Shown here: positions 37,008 to 46,054 of the stretch, one piece after another
How the letters are laid out: the number at the start of each line of letters is the position of its first letter
Numbering within the stretch: position 1 is the stretch's first letter
Assembly (NCBI GenBank): GCA_017937135.1
Contig: JAGBEE010000022.1
Location: forward strand, 1 to 64,000
Direction of reading: 5' to 3'
Length of the DNA stretch: 64,000 nucleotides
Source of the DNA: Clostridia bacterium
GTDB taxonomy: Bacteria; Bacillota; Clostridia; Oscillospirales; CAG-272
Notes under the pieces: generated by a model
Database searches by the model: none
Told to the model about the DNA's origin: nothing
The model's input: the letters and a program-made list of their open reading frames with translations, nothing else
Position numbers and translations under genes: made by a program

Positions 37008-37679
37008 TTATTTATTTACCTCATTAACTAAGGTGTATTTACCATTCTTTAATATATCAACTAACATATCCATGCTTGTAATTTCATTCTCTGTGTAAAT
37101 TCCAGCATTTGCAGGGACTTCTTTATAATGAAAATCAGTTCCAGATGTCTTTATAAGAGAAAATTTATCTGCCCACATATTAGCAATATCGTTTCTCGAA
37201 TCGTGTCCAAAATGTCCGTTAAACACCTCGACGCCGTCTATCATATCAGGACGGGTAACTGTCATACCATTTCTAAAAGGGTGCGCTTGAATTAAAAGGC
37301 ATCCGTTTTCACTTGCTATCTTATGAAAGCTTTCAACTCCCATATCAAAAATGTCGGGCACACTTCTTAAAAATGCCTCTGTTGCGCCAAATAAAAGATA
37401 ATCGTTTATATTTTGAGAGAAGCGAAGCTCTAAGCCGAGCAATACGTTCAATATACCCTTTGCATCATTTTTAAGGCTATTATAACCGTCAATATATTTT
37501 GTGACAAATTCATCATATGTTTCGCACTTTAAATATCTCATTGTACCCTTGTTAAAGTGATTAGCAAGGACCAAGGTTGTATATCCTGCACCAGTAAACT
37601 TTTCTATAATATCATTATTTGAAACTCTTGCGCATTCACTAACGCTGTTTGAGTGACAATGCAATTCTGTTTTAAACAT
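37008..37679 (-). CDS. PHP-domain phosphoesterase
   Basis: 223 residues. Metal ligands of the PHP superfamily are seen in order: ELHCHS (H7 and H9), ANHFNKG, AHPFRNGM and GTDFHYKEV. Family members include histidinol phosphatase and nucleotide or polysaccharide phosphoesterases; no his genes are nearby, so the substrate is not assigned. It is a single gene with its own consensus promoter, downstream of the deo operon terminator. Confidence 0.82.
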   Translation of the reverse strand: MFKTELHCHSNSVSECARVSNNDIIEKFTGAGYTTLVLANHFNKGTMRYLKCETYDEFVTKYIDGYNSLKNDAKGILNVLLGLELRFSQNINDYLLFGATEAFLRSVPDIFDMGVESFHKIASENGCLLIQAHPFRNGMTVTRPDMIDGVEVFNGHFGHDSRNDIANMWADKFSLIKTSGTDFHYKEVPANAGIYTENEITSMDMLVDILKNGKYTLVNEVNK

Positions 37680-37709
37680 AATTCCTCCAAAAAGCTCTTA
37701 ATAAATAAG

Positions 37710-37738
37710 ATTATACAACCAAAGGAGTCTAATGTCAA
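37710..37738 (-). promoter_or_regulatory. Consensus promoter of the PHP gene
   Basis: Minus strand TTGACA, 17 nt, TATAAT: an exact sigma-A consensus, 31 nt before the ATG. Confidence 0.8.
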
Positions 37739-37744
37739 GAAAAA

Positions 37745-37802
37745 ATAGGGAAATTTTGAAATAGCGCCATAGCCTATTTGTAATCAAAATTTCCCTTTTT
37801 TA
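37745..37802 (-). terminator. Terminator of the deo-type operon
   Basis: GGGAAATTTTGA and TCAAAATTTCCC form a 12-bp stem with a loop of about 24 nt; on the minus strand a TATTTTTT run follows. Confidence 0.7.
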
Positions 37803-39104
37803 TTATTTTAATACTTCCAAAATCAAGTCTTTTTTAGGTGGTGCTTGCTCACTTATTTCAAATGCAGAGTACAGAAGCCCTTCAGCCTCTGAAAAAAGAT
37901 TATCGCTTGATGAATACAATACACATAAGGGGTCGCCCTTGCTTACATAATCACCATAGTTATAATTTAGCATTACACCTGCATTTTTATCAATTGAATC
38001 CTCTTTTTTTATTCTTCCTGCCCCAAGCGCCATACAAGCTGTGCCAACCATTTGCGCGTTAATAGCTGTGATATAACCACTATTTGTCGCCTTAAACTCT
38101 TTTTTATATTTTGCATTTAAGAAAAGGCTTGGATTTTCAATACACGAAGCATCTCCACCCTGCATACAAACCCATTCCTTCAGCTTCGAAAGTGCTTTTT
38201 TCGAGCATATTGCATCGTTTACTCTTAAAGTGGCTTCATTTTCGCCGATTCCAAGAGAGCAAGAAAGCATATTCGAGGCAATGCTTATACAAAGATTCTT
38301 TAAGTTTTCTTCGCCTCTGCCACTTAAAACCTCTATTGCCTCCCACACCTCTAATGCGTTTCCAACACATCTGCCAAGAGGGACGTCCATATTTGTTATT
38401 AGCGCACGCACGTTCCTTGAAAATCTTTTTCCAATTTCTATCATTGTACGAGCTAAAAGAGAAGCATCACTTTTGGCTTTCATAAAAGCACCCGAGCCAA
38501 CCTTAACATCGAGCACAATGCTTTTTGAGCCAGATGCTATTTTTTTTGACATAATGCTTGATGCAATAAGGGGTATTGATTCAACCGTAGCAGTAACATC
38601 ACGTAGCGCATACAGCTTTTTGTCAGCAGGTGCTAAGCTTTGACTTTGCCCTATAACACAAATACCAATATTTTCAACCTGCGACAGAAAATCAGCCTTG
38701 TCAATAGAGGTTTTAAAGCCATCTATAGCTTCAAGCTTGTCAATAGTCCCACCTGTAAAGCCAAGACCGCGCCCCGACATTTTTGCAACCTTGCCGCCAA
38801 GAGAGGCGACGATAGGCGCAACAATAAGAGTAGTTTTATCACCAACTCCGCCAGTTGAATGCTTATCAACGGATAAATCTCCAAGCATATCAAGATTTAA
38901 GCACTCGCCAGAATTAACCATAGAGTCAGTAAGATAATAAACCTCGTTTTCGCTCATTGAATTGATGCAAATCGCCATTAAAAGAGCAGAGATTTGATAG
39001 TCAGGAATTTCATTTTTCATATATCCCGAAATAACAAAATCTATCTCGCCCTTTGTAAGCTCACCACCGTGGCGCTTTTTATCAATTATATCATAAATTC
39101 TCAT
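37803..39104 (-). CDS. pdp: Pyrimidine-nucleoside phosphorylase
   Basis: 433 residues; splits uridine or thymidine with phosphate to the base and (deoxy)ribose 1-phosphate. The phosphate-binding loop KHSTGGVGDKTTL and the SGRGLGFTGGTIDKLE segment are intact. Last gene of a nucleoside salvage operon, ending at a terminator. Confidence 0.94.
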   Translation of the reverse strand: MRIYDIIDKKRHGGELTKGEIDFVISGYMKNEIPDYQISALLMAICINSMSENEVYYLTDSMVNSGECLNLDMLGDLSVDKHSTGGVGDKTTLIVAPIVASLGGKVAKMSGRGLGFTGGTIDKLEAIDGFKTSIDKADFLSQVENIGICVIGQSQSLAPADKKLYALRDVTATVESIPLIASSIMSKKIASGSKSIVLDVKVGSGAFMKAKSDASLLARTMIEIGKRFSRNVRALITNMDVPLGRCVGNALEVWEAIEVLSGRGEENLKNLCISIASNMLSCSLGIGENEATLRVNDAICSKKALSKLKEWVCMQGGDASCIENPSLFLNAKYKKEFKATNSGYITAINAQMVGTACMALGAGRIKKEDSIDKNAGVMLNYNYGDYVSKGDPLCVLYSSSDNLFSEAEGLLYSAFEISEQAPPKKDLILEVLK

Positions 39105-39127
39105 AAAAACCTCACCCTGTGGACGTT

Positions 39128-39541
39128 TTATTTTATATTTTCCTTTGAAAAGCTATTTGGCAAAAGCTCATTTAATGTATATATTTTCACTTCCTTGCCA
39201 TTATAAAGAACTATTTCAAAATCGCCATTACAAAACTCGCTCATTACCTGCCTACAAGAGCCACAGGGATATGCAAAATCATTTATTTCGCTCACTCCGC
39301 CGACAACAGAAATTGCCTTGAAGTTTCGCTCCCCATTATTGATAGCACTTAAAAAAGCAACTCGTTCAGCACACACAGCTTCGGAATATGAGCTGTTTTC
39401 TATATTAGCGCCACGATAAATCTTGCCATTATCACAAAGAAGAGAAGCGCCAACCTTGTATTTTGAATAAAGGGAGTATGACATTTCTCTTGCACAAATT
39501 GCTTCCTTAATTAAAGCCTCATATTTTGTATTCATAAACAC
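39128..39541 (-). CDS. cdd: Cytidine deaminase
   Basis: 137-residue zinc enzyme converting (deoxy)cytidine to (deoxy)uridine, the substrate of pdp. The active-site motifs are CAERVAF (Cys ligand and proton-shuttle Glu) and PCGSCRQ (two Cys ligands), the tetrameric all-cysteine type. Confidence 0.94.
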   Translation of the reverse strand: MFMNTKYEALIKEAICAREMSYSLYSKYKVGASLLCDNGKIYRGANIENSSYSEAVCAERVAFLSAINNGERNFKAISVVGGVSEINDFAYPCGSCRQVMSEFCNGDFEIVLYNGKEVKIYTLNELLPNSFSKENIK

Positions 39542-39549
39542 TCCCCCAT

Positions 39550-40710
39550 CTATTTTATTAAATAAGAAATACTCTTGCCAGCCGTGCTTAGCTTGATATT
39601 GAATAAATTCGCTATTGTCGAGGCAATGAATGAAAATGACTCTAATGTGCCAAGATTTTGCGCCTTAATGCCATTATGATACACCAAAAGCGGAACATAT
39701 TCGCGCGTGTGGTCTGTGCTAATATCTCCGGGGTCACAGCCGTGGTCAGCAGTTATAATAAGCAAATCATCATCCTTAAGCCCACTTAGTATCTCAGGTA
39801 AATAGCTATCAAATTCGCTAAGCGCCTTAGCATAGCCATCTACGTCATTCCTGTGCCCATATAGCATATCAAAATCAACTAAATTAGTAAAGCATAAGCC
39901 ATTAAAATCACTATTTATATATTCAATAGTTTTTAGTATGCCATCCTTGTTTGAATGTGTTTTGTTACTGATGCTAATTCCTCTTCCTGCAAAAATATCA
40001 TTTATTTTTCCAATAGAAATTACATCGTAGCCATTTTGGTATAGTGCATCTAAAAGAGTAGTATCACTTGGCGCTAATGAGAAGTCACGCCTATTTGATG
40101 TGCGTACAAAATTTGGATACTCACCCTTAAATGGACGCGCAATAACCCTGCCAACCCCGTGTTCACCCACTAAAATTTCACGTGCAATTTCGCAATACTC
40201 GTATAGCTTATCAATAGGAACATAGTCCTCGTGCGCTGCAATTTGAAAAACGCTATCTGCCGAGGTGTAAACTATTAAATCACCCGTTTCTATATGCTCA
40301 CGACCGTAGTCCTTGATTACCTCGGTTCCTGAATAGGGTAAATTGCAAATTACGCCCCTACCCGTACGCCTTGTAAATTCATTTAAAATCTCACTTGGAA
40401 AGCCGTTTGGATATGTCGGAAGGGGACTATTTGAAATGACTCCTGCAATTTCCCAGTGCCCAACTGTTGTATCCTTGCCCCTTGATAGCTCGCCGCATTT
40501 TGCATAAATTGCCATAGGAGTGTCTGTCTTTTTGATACATTCAACTCCGTCAATGTTGCCAAGCCCAAGCTTGATTAGATTTGGTATGTTGAAATAGCTT
40601 GATTTTGAAATGCTTTTTAGTGTGTTTGGATTTTCATCGCCAAATTCAATAGAATCAGGCATTTTACCAACACCGAAGCTATCAAGCACTATTAAAAATA
40701 CTCTTTTCAT
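39550..40710 (-). CDS. deoB: Phosphopentomutase
   Basis: 386-residue alkaline-phosphatase-superfamily enzyme that converts (deoxy)ribose 1-phosphate to the 5-phosphate. It opens with VFLIVLDSFGVGKMPD, has GKDTTVGHWE (phosphoacceptor Thr region) and ITADHGCDP with metal ligands. It links pdp/deoD products to deoC. Start overlaps the deoD stop. Confidence 0.95.
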   Translation of the reverse strand: MKRVFLIVLDSFGVGKMPDSIEFGDENPNTLKSISKSSYFNIPNLIKLGLGNIDGVECIKKTDTPMAIYAKCGELSRGKDTTVGHWEIAGVISNSPLPTYPNGFPSEILNEFTRRTGRGVICNLPYSGTEVIKDYGREHIETGDLIVYTSADSVFQIAAHEDYVPIDKLYEYCEIAREILVGEHGVGRVIARPFKGEYPNFVRTSNRRDFSLAPSDTTLLDALYQNGYDVISIGKINDIFAGRGISISNKTHSNKDGILKTIEYINSDFNGLCFTNLVDFDMLYGHRNDVDGYAKALSEFDSYLPEILSGLKDDDLLIITADHGCDPGDISTDHTREYVPLLVYHNGIKAQNLGTLESFSFIASTIANLFNIKLSTAGKSISYLIK

Positions 40711-41423
40711 AGCTCTATTGCCACTTCCAATGCAAGTGTAATCATATCAGTAAAGGTTTTTTCTCTTTCCTCTGCGCTTGTCGCCTCACCTGTTAGTAGG
40801 TGGTCGGAAACTGTACATATAGCAAGCGCATTTTTTCTAAGCCTTGCAGCAGTCATATAAAGTCCTGCCGCCTCCATCTCAACAGCTAACGCACCCATTT
40901 TTGCAAAACCACTTGACACATTCGGGTTATCATTATAAAAGGTGTCACTTGAAAAGAGATTTCCAACGTGGTAGCATAGTCCAAGCTCCTTGGCTTTATC
41001 GACACAGGTTGAGAGTAATTTGTAGCTTGCGATAGGAGCAAGCGTGCCACCAAGCCCATATTGTGAAGCAAATGAGGAGTTAGTGCAAGCACCCATTCCT
41101 AAAACAATATCTCTTATTTTAACCTCTGGCTGCATTCCCCCTGCTGAACCTACACGTATTATATTCTCAACACCAAAAAACGAGTATAGCTCATATGAAT
41201 AAATTCCAATGGAGGGAATACCCATTCCACTCGCCATTACGCTAACTCTTTTTCCCTTATATGTGCCCGTATAGCCTTGAACGCCTCTTACATTATTAAC
41301 AAGAGTAGCATTTTCAAGAAAATTCTCAGCGATAAATTTAGCTCTTAATGGGTCGCCAGGCATTAAAACCGTTTTTGCAAAATCATTTTCCTTTGCGTTA
41401 ATATGTGGAGTTGCCATCTTCAT
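40707..41423 (-). CDS. deoD: Purine-nucleoside phosphorylase, DeoD type
   Basis: 238-residue hexameric-type phosphorylase. Features are TPHINAKENDFA at the N-terminus, MPGDPLRAKFIAE, RVGSAGGMQ and AVEMEAAGLY. Two ATGs six bases apart are possible; the second gives the usual family start MATPHINA. The 5' end lies inside deoC. Confidence 0.95.
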   Translation of the reverse strand: MKMATPHINAKENDFAKTVLMPGDPLRAKFIAENFLENATLVNNVRGVQGYTGTYKGKRVSVMASGMGIPSIGIYSYELYSFFGVENIIRVGSAGGMQPEVKIRDIVLGMGACTNSSFASQYGLGGTLAPIASYKLLSTCVDKAKELGLCYHVGNLFSSDTFYNDNPNVSSGFAKMGALAVEMEAAGLYMTAARLRKNALAICTVSDHLLTGEATSAEEREKTFTDMITLALEVAIEL

Positions 41424-42075
41424 TTTTCTCCTTTTTTACTATATTTACAATTCTACTAGTACCAAGGCGGGAAGCACCCAAGCTTATAAACAGCTCAGCA
41501 TCCTCGAGTGAGGAAATACCACCTGCGGCCTTAATTTTTACATTTTCACCGACGTGCTCTTTAAAGAGAATAATATCCTCTTTTGTCGCACCCTGTGTCG
41601 AAAATCCAGTTGAAGTCTTTATAAAATCAGCGCCACTTTGGGTAACTATTTCGCACATTTTGATTTTTTCATCATCACTTAAAAGGCAGGTTTCTATAAT
41701 CACCTTTAAAATCTTGTCCCCACACGCCTTTTTTATGTCCTTTAAATCATTTAATATTTTGTCATAATTCTTGCTTTTTAAATCGCCAATATTGATAACA
41801 GTGTCAATTTCGTCAGCTCCAAGCCTTATAGCCTCGTCAGCCTCAAAGCATTTTGAGGCGTTTGTTGAATAACCATTCGGAAAGCCGATAACCGTGCAGA
41901 TTTTGATTTGATCCTTACAGTATTTTTTTGCCATCTCAACAAACGATGACGGAATACAAACAGAGGCAGTTTTAAACTCTATACCCTCATCACAGGTTCT
42001 TTTTATGTCCTCCCAGGTAGCTCCAACCTTTAAATAAGTATGGTCAACCCTTGATAAAATATCAGTAATTTTCAT
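41398..42075 (-). CDS. deoC: Deoxyribose-phosphate aldolase
   Basis: 225-residue class I aldolase splitting 2-deoxyribose 5-phosphate into glyceraldehyde 3-phosphate and acetaldehyde. The Schiff-base Lys is in FIKTSTGF, and the second active-site Lys in VKIKAAGG. The start is the ATG after GGAGGAACAT; a longer reading frame begins inside that ribosome binding site. First gene of the operon. Confidence 0.95.
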   Translation of the reverse strand: MKITDILSRVDHTYLKVGATWEDIKRTCDEGIEFKTASVCIPSSFVEMAKKYCKDQIKICTVIGFPNGYSTNASKCFEADEAIRLGADEIDTVINIGDLKSKNYDKILNDLKDIKKACGDKILKVIIETCLLSDDEKIKMCEIVTQSGADFIKTSTGFSTQGATKEDIILFKEHVGENVKIKAAGGISSLEDAELFISLGASRLGTSRIVNIVKKEKNEDGNSTY

Positions 42076-42106
42076 ATGTTCCTCCAAAGCATTTTACTAC
42101 ATATAT

Positions 42107-42135
42107 ATTTTACCATATTTTAATATTAAATTCAA
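42107..42135 (-). promoter_or_regulatory. Promoter of the deoC-deoD-deoB-cdd-pdp operon
   Basis: Minus strand TTGAAT, 17 nt, TAAAAT, 32 nt before deoC. Confidence 0.65.
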
Positions 42136-42149
42136 TATTTGTAAGCAAA

Positions 42150-42178
42150 ATTTGGGTGTCGCAAATGCGACACCCAAG
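42150..42178 (-). terminator. Terminator after hpf
   Basis: TTGGGTGTCGCA pairs with TGCGACACCCAA around AA, a 12-bp stem; the minus-strand run after it is AATTTTGC, so the T tract is modest. Confidence 0.65.
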
Positions 42179-42183
42179 GTGTA

Positions 42184-42708
42184 TTATTCGGGAACAATTA
42201 AGCCATATCCACCAGCCTTACGTCTATATACTACACAGGTTTCGAGTGAATCAGCATCCTTGAAAACGAAGAAATCGTGACCTAAAAGATTCATTTGTAA
42301 AATTGCTTCCTCGACGCTCATTGGCTTAAATGGGAAGGTTTTGGTACGAACGGTTTGAACATATTCCTCATCGCCAACGTCACCAATATCCTCGTCAGCA
42401 ATTTGAAAGCCCTCTGATTTTATGCGCTTTTGCAGGCGCGTTTTATTTTTTCTAATCTGTCTCTCAAGTGCAGAAATGGCTGAATCTATTGCGTTTGCAA
42501 ACGTTTCTCCAGCCTCCTCGGCACGGTAAACCATTCCTTGAGAACGGATAGTAATTTCAACCTTTTCGAGATTGTTCGGCATGGAGAAGGTGATATCCAT
42601 TTCAGCCTCATCGCCAAAGAACTTGTCAAATTTAGCAAGCTTTTTTTGTGCGTTTTCCTTAACCGAATCAAAAACTCTCATTTGTCGTGCGGTAAAATTC
42701 ATCTTCAT
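42184..42708 (-). CDS. hpf: Long-form ribosome hibernation promoting factor
   Basis: 174 residues: an N-terminal YfiA-like domain (to about 100) that occupies the decoding region of idle ribosomes, a charged linker, and a C-terminal dimerisation domain (KPMSVEEAILQMNLLGHDFFVF). The long form makes 100S ribosome dimers in Firmicutes. The promoter has an extended -10. Confidence 0.94.
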   Translation of the reverse strand: MKMNFTARQMRVFDSVKENAQKKLAKFDKFFGDEAEMDITFSMPNNLEKVEITIRSQGMVYRAEEAGETFANAIDSAISALERQIRKNKTRLQKRIKSEGFQIADEDIGDVGDEEYVQTVRTKTFPFKPMSVEEAILQMNLLGHDFFVFKDADSLETCVVYRRKAGGYGLIVPE

Positions 42709-42774
42709 ATGAACACCTCTTTTGCTATTGATTTCAAAGTCTAATGGAGATTTACATTATCCTTTGTTAACTTT

Positions 42775-42783
42775 ATTATAGCA
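42775..42783 (-). promoter_or_regulatory. Extended -10 promoter of hpf
   Basis: Minus strand TG-C-TATAAT, an extended -10 element, about 67 nt before the hpf start. The -35 is weak. Confidence 0.45.
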
Positions 42784-42935
42784 CAACTTTTTGTGAAAAT
42801 AAATAGAAACAGTGAAAAAATGTTAAAAAATTTGTGAAAACTATCCAAAAATAATAAAAAATCACCAAAAAAGGACGAAAAAGCAAGCAAGTATGCAAAA
42901 AAGAAAAAAATCCGTCAAATAATTAGGTGAATTGT

Positions 42936-42964
42936 TTGACTTTTGTTGGTATTTATGATATACT
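42936..42964 (+). promoter_or_regulatory. Promoter of the PPi-phosphofructokinase/DUF1846 pair
   Basis: TTGACT, 17 nt, TATACT, 60 nt before the ATG. Confidence 0.75.
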
Positions 42965-43024
42965 AAATAAGTTAATAGACTATTCAAAAGAGTAGAATTA
43001 CAAATCCCCGAATGGAGATATATT

Positions 43025-44251
43025 ATGATTTTAAAAGGAAATGCTATTGTAGGACAGTCTGGAGGACCAACCTCTGCGATAAACGCAACACTTTCAGGAG
43101 TTATAAGAGGCTGCCATAAAAGTGAGGAAATTAGCAAGCTCTATGGTATGGAAAATGGCATAGAGGGTTTTTTAAATGAGGATATAATTGATTTATCCTA
43201 TCTTTTTGGAGATGAGGACAAGCTCGCACTTTTAGAGCTCACTCCATCAAGCGCGCTTGGCTCTTGCAGAAGAAAGCTCCCACCACTTGAAAATAAGAAT
43301 GAGATTTATGATAAAATCTTTACACTTTTTAAAAAGTACGACATTCGCTACTTTTTCTATATAGGTGGCAACGATTCAATGGATACTGTGTTAAAGCTCT
43401 CAAAATATGCAAATAGCATTGATTATGATATAAGGATAATGGGTGTACCAAAAACAATAGATAACGACTTGGTTTTAACTGACCACACCCCAGGCTTTGG
43501 CTCAGCCGCTAAATTTATAGCAACCACCATTAAGGAAATCGCCTGTGACTGCTCGGTTTACAAGATAAAGGCAGTTACTATCGTTGAAATGATGGGTAGA
43601 GATGCAGGCTGGCTAACCGCTGCTGCAGCATTGCCTAAATATTATGATGGCTTAGGCGCCGACTTAATATATTTGCCTGAGTTTTTCTTTGAAGATGATA
43701 AATTTATAAGCTCAGTTAATGAGCAATTAAAGACTCATCCAAACGTAGTAGTTGCAGTTAGTGAAGGAATAAGATACGAAAACGGCACTTACGTGGGCGA
43801 GGGCAAGCAGAGCGGTGCAACTGATGCCTTCGGACATAAATATTTAGCAGGTACAGCAAAATACCTTGAAATGCTTGTTCGTGAAAAAATTGGATGTAAG
43901 GTGCGCTCGGTTGAGCTTAATTTACCGCAAAGATGCTCGGCGCATATTGCTTCAGCAACAGATATAGATGAAAGCGTTGCAATCGGAAAAAGCGCGGTTG
44001 AATTTGCGCTTGATGGAAAAAGTGGAAAAATGCCAATTTTTGTGCGTCAGTCAGGCGAGTACAGTGTGAAAATTGAATGTGCCGACGTAAACGAAATAGC
44101 AAATAAGGTTAAATTTGTTCCCAAGGGATTTATAAACGAAGAGGGTAACAATGTAACTAAGGAATGTATTGAATACATTACCCCACTCATAATAGGCGAA
44201 AAAACAAAGAAGTACGAAAACGGTATGCCCGTTCATTTGTGTTTGAAATAA
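43025..44251 (+). CDS. PPi-type 6-phosphofructokinase
   Basis: 408 residues. It belongs to the phosphofructokinase superfamily (GQSGGPTSAINATL at the N-terminus, EMMGRDAGWLTAAAA). It has Asp where ATP enzymes have Gly (GGNDSMD, position 104) and Lys in VPKTIDND (position 124). This Asp/Lys pair is diagnostic of pyrophosphate as phosphoryl donor, making the reaction reversible. It contrasts with the Gly/Gly enzyme at 20833. It is co-transcribed with the DUF1846 gene 10 nt downstream. The gene symbol is left blank because naming varies. Confidence 0.92.
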   Translation: MILKGNAIVGQSGGPTSAINATLSGVIRGCHKSEEISKLYGMENGIEGFLNEDIIDLSYLFGDEDKLALLELTPSSALGSCRRKLPPLENKNEIYDKIFTLFKKYDIRYFFYIGGNDSMDTVLKLSKYANSIDYDIRIMGVPKTIDNDLVLTDHTPGFGSAAKFIATTIKEIACDCSVYKIKAVTIVEMMGRDAGWLTAAAALPKYYDGLGADLIYLPEFFFEDDKFISSVNEQLKTHPNVVVAVSEGIRYENGTYVGEGKQSGATDAFGHKYLAGTAKYLEMLVREKIGCKVRSVELNLPQRCSAHIASATDIDESVAIGKSAVEFALDGKSGKMPIFVRQSGEYSVKIECADVNEIANKVKFVPKGFINEEGNNVTKECIEYITPLIIGEKTKKYENGMPVHLCLK

Positions 44252-44261
44252 GGAAAAGGAT

Positions 44262-45749
44262 ATGTATAGAATAGGATTTGACAATAATAAGTATTTAAAA
44301 TTGCAATCTGAGAAAATTAAGGAGAGAATTGCCAAGTTTGGTGGCAAGCTCTATCTTGAATTTGGTGGCAAGCTCTTTGACGACCACCACGCATCAAGAG
44401 TATTGCCTGGCTTCGAGCCCGACAGTAAGATAAGAATGCTCACTGAGCTAAAGGATCAGGCTGAGGTTATAATAGCAGTTAACTCTCACGATATAGAAAA
44501 GAATAAGGTAAGAGGCGACCTTGGCATCACCTATGATCTCGACGTGCTTCGCTTAATAGACGCCTTTCGTGGCTTTGGACTTTACGTTGGTAGCGTTGTG
44601 CTCACAAGGTACGATTCAACCTCAAGCGTTGAGGCGTTCAAAAACAAGCTTGAAGCGCTTGGCATAAAGGTTTATAAGCATTATGCAATAAAGAACTATC
44701 CTTATGATATTGACTATGTCGTAAGTGATGAGGGCTATGGAAAAAACGACTACATAGAAACAGAGCGCTCCCTGGTGGTAGTAACAGCGCCAGGACCTGG
44801 TAGTGGTAAAATGGCAACCTGTCTTTCTCAAATTTATCACGACCACAAGCGTGGAGTAAATGCAGGCTATGCTAAGTTTGAAACCTTCCCAATTTGGAAT
44901 ATACCCCTATCTCACCCTGTAAACGCAGCATATGAGGCAGCTACTGCTGATCTAAATGATATAAATATGATAGACCCATTTCATTTGGAGGCATATGGAA
45001 CAACCTCTGTAAACTACAACAGAGACGTTGAAATTTTCCCTGTGCTTCGCGCTATGTTTGAGGGAATTATGGGCGAGTGTCCATATAAATCTCCAACAGA
45101 TATGGGTGTTAATATGGCAGGTAATTGCATATTTGATGACGAGGCGGTAAGAGATGCCGCAAACAACGAAATAGTGAGAAGATACTATAACGCACTCTGT
45201 AATCAAAGAAAGGGCAATGATTGCGAGAACGAAATAAACAAAATTAAGCTCATTATGAAAAACGGTGGAATAAACGTTTTAGAGGAAAGACCTTGCATAA
45301 AGGCTGCTCTTGATAAGGCAGAGTCAACAGGCGCTCCTGCTGCGGCAATTGAGCTTTGTGATGGTAGAATAGTAACAGGTAAAACCTCTGCATTACTCGG
45401 CGCATCAAGTGCAGTGCTTATAAATGCAGTAAAAACGATTGCAGGAATTGATGATAAAACAGATATTATATCACCCGATGTATTAGAGCCGGTGCAAAGG
45501 TTAAAAATCGAAAACCTTGGTAACCATAACCCAAGACTTCACACAGACGAGGTTTTAATAGCTCTTGCAATAACTGCAGCAACAAGCAACGAGGCAAAGC
45601 GCGCAATGGAAGCACTTGCAAGCCTTAAAAATGCACAGCTACATTCAAGCGTGATTTTGTCACCTGTTGACGTTGCCACCTTTAGAAAGCTTGGTATTCA
45701 CCTAACCTGCGAACCGGCGTATCAGACTAAAAAGCTTTTCCACGGCTAA
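44262..45749 (+). CDS. DUF1846 domain-containing protein
   Basis: 495 residues, matching the DUF1846 family in length and in its opening (IGFDNNKYLKLQSEKIKERI) and the HHASRVLPGFEPD motif. A glycine-rich, P-loop-like stretch APGPGSGKMATCLSQ occurs near residue 178, so nucleotide binding is plausible; later GKTSALLGASSA occurs near 371. There is no signal peptide. A structure is known for a Streptococcus member but the function is not established. Sharing a promoter with a PPi-phosphofructokinase hints at a role in sugar-phosphate or pyrophosphate metabolism; this is inference. Confidence 0.88.
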   Translation: MYRIGFDNNKYLKLQSEKIKERIAKFGGKLYLEFGGKLFDDHHASRVLPGFEPDSKIRMLTELKDQAEVIIAVNSHDIEKNKVRGDLGITYDLDVLRLIDAFRGFGLYVGSVVLTRYDSTSSVEAFKNKLEALGIKVYKHYAIKNYPYDIDYVVSDEGYGKNDYIETERSLVVVTAPGPGSGKMATCLSQIYHDHKRGVNAGYAKFETFPIWNIPLSHPVNAAYEAATADLNDINMIDPFHLEAYGTTSVNYNRDVEIFPVLRAMFEGIMGECPYKSPTDMGVNMAGNCIFDDEAVRDAANNEIVRRYYNALCNQRKGNDCENEINKIKLIMKNGGINVLEERPCIKAALDKAESTGAPAAAIELCDGRIVTGKTSALLGASSAVLINAVKTIAGIDDKTDIISPDVLEPVQRLKIENLGNHNPRLHTDEVLIALAITAATSNEAKRAMEALASLKNAQLHSSVILSPVDVATFRKLGIHLTCEPAYQTKKLFHG

Positions 45750-45756
45750 TTTTGAA

Positions 45757-45835
45757 GCTGATAAGCTACGTTATACGTCGTTGTTCCTCGTATGCGACCT
45801 CGACAATCACAAGATTGCCATCGTCCGCCTACTGT
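45757..45835. repeat. 79-bp structured intergenic repeat, copy 1
   Basis: Nearly identical to copy 2 151 bp downstream. Both run from GCTGATAAG through the block GCGACCTCG, a small hairpin CAATC-ACAA-GATTG, and CGCCTAC. It starts 8 bp after the DUF1846 stop codon. No reading frame of note is present. Confidence 0.8.
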
Positions 45836-45907
45836 GGTACGCCTAGTCTAACTTGCTTCTAAGCTCCAAAATGCGTGCAGAGAGCAAAGCAACAACAAAT
45901 TATAAAT

Positions 45908-45986
45908 GCTGATAAGTTACATAATACGTCGTTGTTCCTCGTATGCGACCTCGACAATCACAAGATTGCCATCGTCCGCCTACGGT
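45908..45986. repeat. 79-bp structured intergenic repeat, copy 2
   Basis: Direct repeat of 45757-45835 with a few substitutions near the start (AGTTACATAATAC against AGCTACGTTATAC) and end. The 72 bp between the copies are unrelated. It belongs to the 305-bp gap between DUF1846 and recG, which otherwise holds only a terminator. Confidence 0.8.
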
Positions 45987-46015
45987 GTTTAAGATTAAAA
46001 ACAAATATCAAAATA

Positions 46016-46048
46016 AAAAAATCCTCACATAAAAGTGAGGATTTTTGT
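46016..46048. terminator. Bidirectional terminator between DUF1846 and recG
   Basis: AAAATCCTCAC pairs with GTGAGGATTTT around a 6-nt loop, with A and T runs outside; it suits both convergent genes. Confidence 0.85.
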
Positions 46049-46054
46049 TTGGTT

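Larger units (their letters stand above)
42709..43024. other. AT-rich divergent intergenic region between hpf and PPi-pfk
   Basis: The 316 bp hold the hpf promoter on the left, a very A-rich centre (42785-42915) with no gene, and the phosphofructokinase promoter on the right. No repeat or structured RNA is evident. Confidence 0.6.

Noticed and set aside
45757..45986. CRISPR array
   Set aside because: Only two copies, each 79 bp, with one 72-bp spacer and no cas genes.
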